Positions 53,566 through 61,725 of a stretch of 64,000 nt of DNA are shown here, piece by piece. A program made the position numbers and the translations under genes. A model generated the notes under the pieces. It ran no database searches and had not been told where the DNA came from. It was given only the letters and a program-made list of their open reading frames with translations. The stretch's first letter is position 1. Every line of letters starts with the position of its first letter. The stretch lies in contig NC_014759.1 in the NCBI RefSeq assembly GCF_000183425.1, positions 3,379,001-3,443,000 of the forward strand, given 5' to 3'. The stretch is from Marivirga tractuosa DSM 4126 (GTDB lineage: Bacteria > Bacteroidota > Bacteroidia > Cytophagales > Cyclobacteriaceae).

Positions 53566-56196
53566 ATGACTTCCAGCGAGATACGTAAAAAGTTCTTGAA
53601 CTTCTTTCAAGAAAAAGAGCACAAAATAGTGCCCTCAGCCCCTATGGTAATCAAAGATGACCCTACTTTGATGTTTACCAATGCCGGTATGAATCAGTTT
53701 AAAGACTATTTTTTAGGCAATAAAGTTGCAGAAGCCACAAGAGTAACTGATACTCAAAAATGTTTAAGAGTTTCAGGGAAGCATAATGATTTAGAGGAGG
53801 TTGGCCACGATACCTACCACCACACTATGTTCGAAATGCTGGGAAACTGGTCCTTTGGAGATTATTTTAAGAAAGAAGCTATCGAATGGTCTTGGGAATT
53901 ATTGACTGATATTTTCAAATTGCCAAAAGAAAGATTGTATGTAACCGTTTTTGAAGGTGATAAAGCAGATGGTATTCCTTTTGATCAGGAAGCTTATGAT
54001 TTTTGGAAGGGACACATTGACGAGAGCCGAATTCTCAAAGGCGATAAAAATGACAATTTCTGGGAAATGGGGGATACGGGACCTTGCGGGCCGGCCTCTG
54101 AAATTCATGTTGACTTAAGAGATGAAGCAGATATAGCCAAAATCCCGGGAAAGGATTTGGTTAATAATGACCATCCTTTAGTGGTAGAAATCTGGAATTT
54201 GGTTTTTATCCAATTCAACCGAAAAGCAGATGGAAGTTTACATGCATTGCCTGCTCAACATATTGATACAGGTATGGGCTTCGAACGTATTTGCATGGCT
54301 ATCCAGAATAAGAAATCTAATTATGATACAGATGTTTTCACTCCTTTATTGGATGAATTAGCTAAGATTTCTGGTAAAAAATATGGTGAGTTAAGCAAAA
54401 TTGACATAGCATTCCGCGTAATCGTGGATCACATCCGAGCAATTTCGCTTTCTATTTCTGATGGACAATTGCCATCCAATAATAAAGCAGGCTACGTTAT
54501 CAGAAGGATTTTAAGAAGAGCAGTCCGTTATGGCTATACCTTCCTTGATTTGAAAGAGCCATTCCTTTTTAAATTAGTTCCGATTTTAGCTAAGCAGTTT
54601 GAAGAAGTTTTCCCAGAGTTGAAAGCTCAACAAGAATTAGTGGAAAAAGTAATCAAGGAAGAGGAAACTGCTTTCTTGAGAACTTTGGAAAATGGTTTGA
54701 AAAGATTGGAAAGTATAAAAGCTGAGTTGTCTAGCAGTGGAAATGCGACTATTTCGGGTGCAGTGGCTTTTGAACTGTATGATACTTATGGCTTTCCATT
54801 GGATTTAACTGCTTTGATTGCGAAAGAGAATGGATTAACTGTTGATGAAAAAGGCTTTGAGCAAGCAATGAATGAGCAAAAAAATCGCTCAAAATCAGCA
54901 GCTAAAATGGAAACAGGCGACTGGCAAATTGTGAACGAAGGCAGAGATGTAGAATTTGTTGGTTATGATGAAGTAAAAGCTGACGCTAAAATATTACGAT
55001 ACCGCTCCGTGAAGAACAAAAATAAAGAGCAAATTCAATTAGTATTGGATAAAACGCCTTTTTACGCTGAGAGCGGTGGACAAATAGGGGATACCGGTAT
55101 TTTGAAAGTTAGCAACGAAACCATTAAGGTTCTAGACACCAAAAAAGAAAATGATTTGATTGTGCATTTCGTGGATAAAATCCCTGCTCAATTGGATGCT
55201 AAAGTCCATGCACAAATAGATAATGATCGCAGAAGAAAAATTGTATATAATCACTCAGCCACTCACCTTGTGCATGCAGCCTTAAGAGAAGTTTTGGGTG
55301 ACCATGTGCAACAAAAAGGTTCTTTAGTTTCGGATAAATTGTTGCGATTTGACTTTTCTCATTTCTCTAAAATGACGGATGAAGAAATCTTGAAAGTAGA
55401 AAGAAGGGTGAATGAGAAGATCAGAGAGAACATTCCGCAGCAAGAAGAACGCAATATTCCCATTGAAGAAGCCAAAGCAAAAGGAGCAATGGCGCTTTTT
55501 GGAGAGAAATATGGAGATACTGTAAGGATGATAACATTCGATCCGAATTATTCTGTTGAGCTTTGTGGAGGAGTACATGTGCCAGCTACTGGAAATATTG
55601 GTCAGTTTAAAATTACTACTGAAACCTCTGTAGCTGCTGGGATTAGAAGAATTGAGGCTGTGACAGGAGAGAAAGCAGAAGAATATCATTTAGATCAAGA
55701 AGCAATTCTAAAGCAAGTAAATGCTTTATTGAAAAGTCCGAAAGATTTAGCTCAGGCTGTAGAACAGTTGATGAAAGAGAAAAATGAGCTGCAAAAATCT
55801 TTAGAAAAAGAGCAATCAAAACAAGCGGGGGCTTTAAAGGATGAATTGATCAAGAATGCTGAAAAGCAAAATGATATTTCAGTAATTATCAGCGAAATTG
55901 CTTTGCCCAATGCGGATGCTTTGAAGAAGTTATCATTTGAATTAAAAAATGAAGTTGATTCATTATTTGCCGTGTTAGCTTGTGATGTGGATGGAAAACC
56001 GCAGATTTCAGTCGTAATTTCTGAGAATTTGGTTGAAAGCAAAGATTTGAATGCTGGAAAAATTATCAGAGATTTAGCAAAGAATATCCAAGGCGGTGGT
56101 GGAGGTCAAGCCTTTTTTGCCACAGCAGGTGGTAAAAAATTGGAAGGATTGCCTCAGGTAGTTTTACAAGCCAAAACTATGGCTAAAGAATTATAA
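53566..56196 (+). CDS. alaS: Alanyl-tRNA synthetase
   Basis: An 876-residue cytosolic enzyme charging tRNA-Ala. The catalytic class II core is at 1-250 (RVSGKHNDLEEVGHDTYHHT, then FEMLGNWSFGDYF). The editing domain carries HSATHLVH and CGGVHV zinc ligands. The C-terminal DHHA1-like domain ends with GGGGGQAFFATAGG. Full length is normal. gatB begins four bases after the stop, so both tRNA-charging genes are one operon. Confidence 0.98.
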   Translation: MTSSEIRKKFLNFFQEKEHKIVPSAPMVIKDDPTLMFTNAGMNQFKDYFLGNKVAEATRVTDTQKCLRVSGKHNDLEEVGHDTYHHTMFEMLGNWSFGDYFKKEAIEWSWELLTDIFKLPKERLYVTVFEGDKADGIPFDQEAYDFWKGHIDESRILKGDKNDNFWEMGDTGPCGPASEIHVDLRDEADIAKIPGKDLVNNDHPLVVEIWNLVFIQFNRKADGSLHALPAQHIDTGMGFERICMAIQNKKSNYDTDVFTPLLDELAKISGKKYGELSKIDIAFRVIVDHIRAISLSISDGQLPSNNKAGYVIRRILRRAVRYGYTFLDLKEPFLFKLVPILAKQFEEVFPELKAQQELVEKVIKEEETAFLRTLENGLKRLESIKAELSSSGNATISGAVAFELYDTYGFPLDLTALIAKENGLTVDEKGFEQAMNEQKNRSKSAAKMETGDWQIVNEGRDVEFVGYDEVKADAKILRYRSVKNKNKEQIQLVLDKTPFYAESGGQIGDTGILKVSNETIKVLDTKKENDLIVHFVDKIPAQLDAKVHAQIDNDRRRKIVYNHSATHLVHAALREVLGDHVQQKGSLVSDKLLRFDFSHFSKMTDEEILKVERRVNEKIRENIPQQEERNIPIEEAKAKGAMALFGEKYGDTVRMITFDPNYSVELCGGVHVPATGNIGQFKITTETSVAAGIRRIEAVTGEKAEEYHLDQEAILKQVNALLKSPKDLAQAVEQLMKEKNELQKSLEKEQSKQAGALKDELIKNAEKQNDISVIISEIALPNADALKKLSFELKNEVDSLFAVLACDVDGKPQISVVISENLVESKDLNAGKIIRDLAKNIQGGGGGQAFFATAGGKKLEGLPQVVLQAKTMAKEL

Positions 56197-56200
56197 GATT

Positions 56201-57664
56201 ATGTCTTTAGACAAATCCATAAGAGATCAATATAGAGTTGTAATAGGACTTGAAGTGCATGCGCAGTTGTTGACAGAGAGTAAATTATTCTGTTCTGATT
56301 CAACTTCCTTTGGAGCAAGTCCTAATACGCATATTAGTCCTATTTCATTGGGGCATCCAGGCACTTTGCCAAAGCTCAATAAAAAAGCTGTGGATTATGC
56401 CATTAAAATGGGCTTGGCTTGTGAATGTAAAATCACCGAAGAAAATATTTTTGCCAGGAAGAACTATTTTTATCCCGATTTGCCCAAGGGCTATCAAGTT
56501 ACACAAGACAAAGCCCCGATTTGCGTGGGAGGTAAAGTGTGGATTAAAGCAAAAGGCGAAACTGAGGAAAAGGCAATTGCCTTGAATCGAATCCATATGG
56601 AGGAAGATGCGGGAAAATCCATTCATACCGAAGATGCAAGCGATACCTTAGTGGATTATAATAGAGCCGGAGTACCCTTAATTGAAATAGTGACTGAGCC
56701 AGATTTACGAAGTGCGGATGAAGCTTATGCATTTCTAACGGAAGTGAGAAGGCTGGTGCGATATCTTGAAATCTGTGATGGCAATATGGAAGAAGGTTCT
56801 TTGCGATGTGATGCCAATGTCTCGGTAATGCTCAAGGATGCCAAAGAATACGGTAGCAAGGTGGAAGTGAAAAATATGAACTCCATCAGAAATGTGCATC
56901 GAGCGATTGAACATGAAGCTGAGAGACTAATTTTACTATTAGAACAAGGCAAGAAAATTATTTCAGAAACCCGTGATTTTGATGCAGCTACTGGAACAAC
57001 TTCCAGCCTAAGGAATAAGGAAGAGTTGAATGATTATCGCTATTTTCCTGAACCAGATTTATCTCCCTTAATTGTAGATGAAGCTTGGATCAAAGAAATC
57101 AAAGCTCGAATGCCAGCACTACCTCGGGAGCTGCAGCAGAAATTCATTGAGAAATATGGAATCCCAGAATATGATGCTCAGGTATTAACTGATAATAAAG
57201 GAATTGCCTTATATTTCGATGCGCTTTGTCAAGAGACTTCAAATTATAAATCAGCTTCCAATTGGATAATGGGAACGGTAAAATCTTATTTGAATGAACA
57301 TAATATAGGAATTGATCAATTTTCAATTTCGCCTAAAAAATTAGGAGGTCTGATTCAATTAGTAGATGCTGGAAAAGTAAGCAATACCGTTGCCAATCAG
57401 CAGATATTTATTGAAATGCTGAAAAGCAAAGAGGCTGATGCAGAAACAATTGCGGTGGAAGCGAACCTATTACAAGAAAGTTCGTCTGACAGTATTCAGC
57501 CAATTATTGATGAGGTTATCAAAGATATGGCAGATAAGGTGAAAGAATATAAATCTGGTAGAAAAGGATTAATAGGATTATTCGTTGGGGAAGTGATGAA
57601 ACGAAGCAAAGGAAAAGCTGACCCCAAAAAAACAAATGAATTATTACAACAAACTTTAAAATAG
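56201..57664 (+). CDS. gatB: Aspartyl/glutamyl-tRNA amidotransferase subunit B
   Basis: A 487-residue subunit of GatCAB that amidates misacylated Glu-tRNA-Gln or Asp-tRNA-Asn. The start YRVVIGLEVHAQLLTESKLFC, GHPGTLPKLN, YFYPDLPKGYQ, RIHMEEDAGKS and LVDYNRAGVPLIEIVTEPD are diagnostic. The C-terminal YqeY-like helical domain is present (GRKGLIGLFVGEVMKRSKGKADP). gatA and gatC are not in the window. It is placed between alaS and a TlpA-type lipoprotein. Confidence 0.97.
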   Translation: MSLDKSIRDQYRVVIGLEVHAQLLTESKLFCSDSTSFGASPNTHISPISLGHPGTLPKLNKKAVDYAIKMGLACECKITEENIFARKNYFYPDLPKGYQVTQDKAPICVGGKVWIKAKGETEEKAIALNRIHMEEDAGKSIHTEDASDTLVDYNRAGVPLIEIVTEPDLRSADEAYAFLTEVRRLVRYLEICDGNMEEGSLRCDANVSVMLKDAKEYGSKVEVKNMNSIRNVHRAIEHEAERLILLLEQGKKIISETRDFDAATGTTSSLRNKEELNDYRYFPEPDLSPLIVDEAWIKEIKARMPALPRELQQKFIEKYGIPEYDAQVLTDNKGIALYFDALCQETSNYKSASNWIMGTVKSYLNEHNIGIDQFSISPKKLGGLIQLVDAGKVSNTVANQQIFIEMLKSKEADAETIAVEANLLQESSSDSIQPIIDEVIKDMADKVKEYKSGRKGLIGLFVGEVMKRSKGKADPKKTNELLQQTLK

Positions 57665-57667
57665 AAT

Positions 57668-58792
57668 ATGAGGATTATTTTGAGAAATAGCGCTTTTGCA
57701 ATTATAGCTGCTTTAGTTATAGTAGCATGTGATAATAATAAGGAAGAAAATGGCGGTGCCACAATTACTGGGACAGTTGAAAACCCGCAAGATCAAGGTG
57801 CGATTACTTTGGCTAAAATTAGCGGAGGTAAGAGAGAAGTTGTGGATACTTTATATTTAGATGCGAATAATACGTTTGAATCAACAGTTGAAACCACTGG
57901 TCCTGAGTTTTATCAAATCAATTTTTATAATAGTCAAGTTGCTACTTTGATTGTAGATGATGAAGATTTAGAAATAGTAGCAGATGGAGGAGACAGAAAT
58001 GGGAAGTTAGAGATAACAGGTTCCCAGGATATGGAATATATGAGTCAACTGCAAGACATCATGAAAAAGCAGAATGATGAAGTGCAAGAAATCAATAAAG
58101 AATTCATGGCTGCTCGTCAGGCTCAGGATGAAGAAAAAATGAAAAATATCCAAGATGATTTTCTTTTGATGCAGGAGAAGAAGAAAGAAGATATTAAGAA
58201 AAAAGTGGAGGGAATGCTGCCTTCTTTAGCCGCTATTCAGGCAATGAATTTTTTCAATCCTAATGAGGATTTTAAATTTATGAAATCTGTGGCAGATAGA
58301 GTTGCAGAAGCACATCCTAATTCTGATATGGCCTCTTTCTATAAAAAGCAGATGGATGAAATGGCAAAAATATCAGTTGGCGCTCAAGCTCCGAATTTCA
58401 GTATGCCAACCCCAGAAGGTGATACGGTAAGCTTGAAAGATTTCAGAGGAGATTATGTTTTAATAGATTTTTGGGCAGCATGGTGTAAGCCTTGCCGTCA
58501 GGAAAACCCAAATATTGTAGCGGCTTACAATAAATATAAAGATGCTGGATTTCAGATATTAGGGGTTTCGCTTGATAAAAAGCGTGAAGATTGGTTGAGA
58601 GCCATTGAACAGGATAATCTAGAATGGACGCAGGTTTCTGAACTGAAATATTGGCAAACCCCTATTGTTCAGGAATACAAAATAAATGGTATTCCATTTT
58701 CTTTATTATTAGATCCGGAAGGCAAGATTGTGGCCAAAAATCTAAGAGGAGAAAACCTACATGAAAAATTAGCGGAGATTTACGGAAGTTAA
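57668..58792 (+). CDS. TlpA/ResA-family thioredoxin lipoprotein with DUF4369-like domain
   Basis: A 374-residue periplasm-facing lipoprotein (lipobox VAC, Cys21). A DUF4369-like beta domain (about 32-120) is followed by a charged helical stretch and a thioredoxin domain (about 235-374) with WAAWCKPC (Cys273, Cys276), a disulfide reductase/isomerase active site. GIPFSLLLDPEG holds the cis-proline. It is the third gene of the alaS-gatB transcript, four bases after gatB. It probably acts on envelope cysteines. Confidence 0.9.
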   Translation: MRIILRNSAFAIIAALVIVACDNNKEENGGATITGTVENPQDQGAITLAKISGGKREVVDTLYLDANNTFESTVETTGPEFYQINFYNSQVATLIVDDEDLEIVADGGDRNGKLEITGSQDMEYMSQLQDIMKKQNDEVQEINKEFMAARQAQDEEKMKNIQDDFLLMQEKKKEDIKKKVEGMLPSLAAIQAMNFFNPNEDFKFMKSVADRVAEAHPNSDMASFYKKQMDEMAKISVGAQAPNFSMPTPEGDTVSLKDFRGDYVLIDFWAAWCKPCRQENPNIVAAYNKYKDAGFQILGVSLDKKREDWLRAIEQDNLEWTQVSELKYWQTPIVQEYKINGIPFSLLLDPEGKIVAKNLRGENLHEKLAEIYGS

Positions 58793-58814
58793 TTTTTAAA
58801 GGTGATATATTTAG

Positions 58815-58849
58815 AAAGCCCTGATTCAGTAATGAGTTAGGGCTTTTTT
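58815..58849 (+). terminator. Terminator after alaS-gatB-tlpA
   Basis: AAAGCCCT, a sixteen-base loop, AGGGCTTT, then a run of T. It lies 23 bp after the TlpA stop. Confidence 0.8.
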
Positions 58850-58967
58850 GTTCATTCATCGTCCCCATGCTTGGTGGCACACCAAGTATTCGTGAATTTG
58901 ATGTTATATGATTTGTTTAAATAGAAAGGCATTCATTGAAGAAGAAATTTTGCATAGCTGCTTGCAT

Positions 58968-59130
58968 AATTCTGTGCGTCATACCTGCGGAGGCAGGGGT
59001 CTTGGTTTAATGAAACAAAGTTTCAATAACTTTTCATTTGGCAATTCTTTACTCAGACGTACATTCTACATTTTTAACCGAAGGTTAAAATAAAGAGATC
59101 CCCACCTTCGTGAGGATGACGCACAGAATT
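58968..59130. repeat. MITE-like inverted-repeat element
   Basis: The ends AATTCTGTGCGTCAT (58968-58982) and ATGACGCACAGAATT (59116-59130) are perfect 15-bp inverted repeats. Inside, CCTGCGGAGGCAGG and CCTTCGTGAGG extend each arm with imperfect pairing. The interior is AT-rich without a coding frame. This matches the shape of small dispersed elements related to the common CGTCAT-type repeats of bacteria. Confidence 0.65.
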
Positions 59131-59181
59131 AAGTGCGCAATATGATCAATTGTTGATCACTTATAATAGCGGTAATCCCCC

Positions 59182-60258
59182 TCACCTCAATCTCTTATTA
59201 AAAGTAATCGTAAACTTCGTTCCTTTATTCACTTCACTTTCAACTTTAATGTCTCCACCCAAACTGGTAACATGAGTATGAACCAAATATAGTCCAATCC
59301 CTTTGCTGTCTTCATTATGATGGAAAGTTTGATGTAAACCGAAAATCCTGTCTTTTACTTTTTCTATGTCAAATCCAATACCATTGTCTTCATAGGATAA
59401 TTCGATTTTAGTTGATAAATCTTGAGTTTTGATCCTCATTTCAGGAGTTTTTTCAGGCGCAGTATATTTGATGCTATTAGTGATGAGATTTAGAAATATG
59501 CTTTCTAAATAATCCCTATTAAATTGAACTGAAGGGCAATCTTTAAAATCAGTTATGAAATTGGCACCAGATTTACTCACTAGATTGTTGATGGAATCTA
59601 GCACTAATTCGAGACTTTCTTGAAATGAAATTTCCTCTACTTGTATCTCACGGCTGTTTGTTTCAATAAGTGAATTAATGTAAAAATTCATTTTCTCTTT
59701 CAATTGATCAACCCCATTCTTTATTAGGTTAATCAGTTTTTTGTTTTTATCATCTGGAATTTTGTCTAGATCAATCATCGCTATGATTGAATTCAGATTA
59801 TTGACAGGAGATCTTAAATCATGGGAAGTTTTATAATTAATTTGCTCAAAATTTTTATTGCTTTTGGAGAGTTCTGCCAACTGCATATTTCTTTCCGCTT
59901 CTAGTCTTTTTTTATGGGAGATGTCTTTTGCAATGGCAAATATTACTTTGTCTTCCTCTGAAGGAATCGAAGTCCAGGCTAACCAGACAATTTTGCCTTT
60001 TTTGGTAATATATCGGTTTTCAAAATAATGGAGATCGTTGGCTTTGGTCAGATTTTTTCTTGCTGAGGCAGTAGTATTTTGGTCATCAGGATGAACGAAA
60101 TCATTGATGGGTTTTGAATACAATTCTTCAAAGGAATAACCTAGCGTCTTAGAAACGGCAGAATTTACTTTTTTGAAATAGCCATCATAACTAGCAATGC
60201 AAACTAAATCAGTGGTGAGTTCAAAAAATCTTTCAAAATTAAAAGTAGTAGTACTCAT
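59182..60258 (-). CDS. Soluble PAS-domain sensor histidine kinase
   Basis: A 358-residue cytosolic kinase without membrane segments. The PAS domain is at about 5-120 (FELTTDLVCIASYDGYFKKVN, GYSFEELY, VHPDDQ). The HisKA helix carries the phosphoacceptor His146 in TSHDLRSPVNNL. The ATPase domain shows the N box LITNSIKYTAP, G1 DNGIGFD and G2 GIGLYLVHTHVTSLGG. No response regulator is adjacent, so it is an orphan. The signal and partner are unknown. Confidence 0.93.
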   Translation of the reverse strand: MSTTTFNFERFFELTTDLVCIASYDGYFKKVNSAVSKTLGYSFEELYSKPINDFVHPDDQNTTASARKNLTKANDLHYFENRYITKKGKIVWLAWTSIPSEEDKVIFAIAKDISHKKRLEAERNMQLAELSKSNKNFEQINYKTSHDLRSPVNNLNSIIAMIDLDKIPDDKNKKLINLIKNGVDQLKEKMNFYINSLIETNSREIQVEEISFQESLELVLDSINNLVSKSGANFITDFKDCPSVQFNRDYLESIFLNLITNSIKYTAPEKTPEMRIKTQDLSTKIELSYEDNGIGFDIEKVKDRIFGLHQTFHHNEDSKGIGLYLVHTHVTSLGGDIKVESEVNKGTKFTITFNKRLR

Positions 60259-60362
60259 TAAAAATATTCCATTGAAAATATGATTCTTTAAAGATACTGT
60301 TTTTTAAATTAGGGTAGAGAATTATTTTAACTGAATAGAAGAAATTGTGTAAATTGACCTTA

Positions 60363-60392
60363 AAAGCCGATTGTCGGGTTAATGTCGGCTTT
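60363..60392 (+). promoter_or_regulatory. Hairpin with alternative pairing before the XRE gene
   Basis: AAAGCCGA (60363-60370) pairs perfectly with TCGGCTTT (60385-60392). The CCGA within it can instead pair with a nearer TCGG (60374-60377). Two exclusive hairpins 50-80 bp before the start suggest an attenuator or a regulator site; it may also be a terminator of unmapped transcription. Confidence 0.35.
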
Positions 60393-60440
60393 AATCCATT
60401 TTAATTCGTTTTATTTTAAGGTTTAAAAAAGCTACTTGCC

Positions 60441-61292
60441 ATGGTCAACAAAACAGTATATAATATGAAACAACCTGAATTAGGCCATAAAATCCAAAAT
60501 TGGAGAAAGGCACAAGGACTTACGCAAGAAGAGCTTGTAGAAAAATGTAACTTAAATGTTCGTACCCTTCAAAGAATTGAAGCGGGCGAGGTGCTACCAA
60601 GAAGCTATACAGTGAAATCAATCTTGGAAGTGCTAAAGGTGGATTTTTCTGAACTTAATTTAAAAGAAGAGCAGAAAAATCAATTATCAGTTTTACTGGA
60701 AAGTAAAAGGTCATTCTTGAAGTGGGGCGCAATTGTAGGGATTATTTATCTATGTCTATCATTTGTCGAAGGCTTTATGGAGATTGGATTCTACGATGAA
60801 AGTAGTAGCGATATTTCGGGTTTAAATTATAGCTTGGTGAAAATTGGAGTGATGCTTTCATTCGCTGTCTTTTACTATTCCTTCTTTTTAATTGGGAAAG
60901 CATTAAATGATGATTTTTTAAAGATTAGTGCTTTATTTATGATAGCACTTATATTGATCAGTAATATTAATGATATAGCCGTGTTTTATTCAGGCTATTT
61001 ATCAGTAGAAACACTCTTGATCATGAGAAGTGTGGTTTTCGGAATTGGCTATTTATTATTAGGGACCGCTTTTGCCTTAAGGCAAAAATCTTTAGGCACA
61101 CTTTCATTGGTGACTGGAATTTTTGGTATTGTCACAGGCTTAGGTTTTTTAAGTGTCTTAATGGCGATTCCTGCGCTCTTTACTTTAACTGTATTTGAAA
61201 TTTTAATGCTTGTGATGATATTTAAGGTGATGAATTCAAATGAATTTTCTGATGAAAGTCAGAAGGATCAGTTTTCTGCGGTACTTTCTTAA
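60441..61292 (+). CDS. Membrane-bound XRE-family transcriptional regulator
   Basis: A 283-residue protein combining an N-terminal helix-turn-helix (about 14-70, WRKAQGLTQEELVEKCNLN and RTLQRIEAGEVLPRS) with five to six hydrophobic helices in the C-terminal two thirds. It should sit in the inner membrane with the DNA-binding head inside, a one-component sensor of membrane state or a hydrophobic ligand. An alternative ATG at 60465 (MKQPELG) is equally good and closer to the domain. No adjacent target gene is obvious. Confidence 0.85.
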   Translation: MVNKTVYNMKQPELGHKIQNWRKAQGLTQEELVEKCNLNVRTLQRIEAGEVLPRSYTVKSILEVLKVDFSELNLKEEQKNQLSVLLESKRSFLKWGAIVGIIYLCLSFVEGFMEIGFYDESSSDISGLNYSLVKIGVMLSFAVFYYSFFLIGKALNDDFLKISALFMIALILISNINDIAVFYSGYLSVETLLIMRSVVFGIGYLLLGTAFALRQKSLGTLSLVTGIFGIVTGLGFLSVLMAIPALFTLTVFEILMLVMIFKVMNSNEFSDESQKDQFSAVLS

Positions 61293-61339
61293 TTTTTTTG
61301 ATTAGTATTTAGGGAACTCTTGATAAATACCGTATAGCT

Positions 61340-61500
61340 TGAAAGCCAAATAATCTTTGCTCGGAGGGAGCGGGAGGGAGGACAAAACAGCGGGCCAGCG
61401 TTGGGGAGTGCGTAGTCCGCCAGCTGGCGGATTGTCTTGAATTTTTGTTTCTTTTTGTTCAATCAAAAAGAAAGGTAGAAAAGTACAAAGTGTAATTTGG
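61340..61500. repeat. Dispersed repeat-like block with palindromes
   Basis: It contains the 16-bp perfect palindrome TCCGCCAGCTGGCGGA (61416-61431) and the inverted pair TTTCTTTTT/AAAAAGAAA (61448-61473). The composition is more GC-rich than the neighbourhood. Minus-strand translation reads FFLIEQKETKIQ, a string met repeatedly in small misannotated frames of Bacteroidota genomes, which supports a dispersed repeat. Boundaries are approximate. Confidence 0.45.
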
Positions 61501-61663
61501 GAAATAGTATTGTCAAATATCTCTAAAACTTCAAATTTCAATCAAAAGATTTAATTTTGAGGTTTTATAAATGACTTAGATTCAAAATAAAAAGTCTTTA
61601 AGTACATTTAAAGCTATATTGATATCGTTTTTTATTTAGCGAAAGGGCCCTATTTATAGTAAC

Positions 61664-61703
61664 AAAAAAAAAGGGATTCTGATGTAAAACCAGAATCCCT
61701 TTT
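61664..61703 (-). terminator. Terminator of the amidohydrolase gene
   Basis: On the minus strand AAAAGGGATTCTG, nine-base loop, CAGAATCCCTTTT and a long T-run form a perfect 13-base stem about 20 bp after the stop at 61726. Confidence 0.93.
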
Positions 61704-61725
61704 GAATTTATTTTAAGATCAAATT

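Larger units (their letters stand above)
58793..59181. other. 389-bp gap holding a terminator and a MITE-like element
   Basis: This region carries the operon terminator at 58815 and a 163-bp inverted-repeat element at 58968-59130. A weak TGGTGGCACACCA palindrome lies near 58872. No gene is recognised; a short plus-strand frame in it is repeat sequence. Confidence 0.6.
61293..61725. other. 433-bp gap with a dispersed-repeat-like block and a terminator
   Basis: The left part contains a GC-richer block with strong palindromes (61416-61473), described as a repeat. The right part is AT-rich and ends in the amidohydrolase terminator at 61669. A 79-codon minus-strand frame across the block is judged not to be a gene. 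Confidence 0.6.

Noticed and set aside
58908..59093. 61-codon plus-strand frame after the TlpA gene
   Set aside because: It runs into the inverted-repeat element and has no recognisable protein features.
61302..61541. 79-codon minus-strand frame
   Set aside because: It lies in a palindromic, repeat-like block, has no ribosome site or domain, and its peptide resembles commonly misannotated repeat translations.
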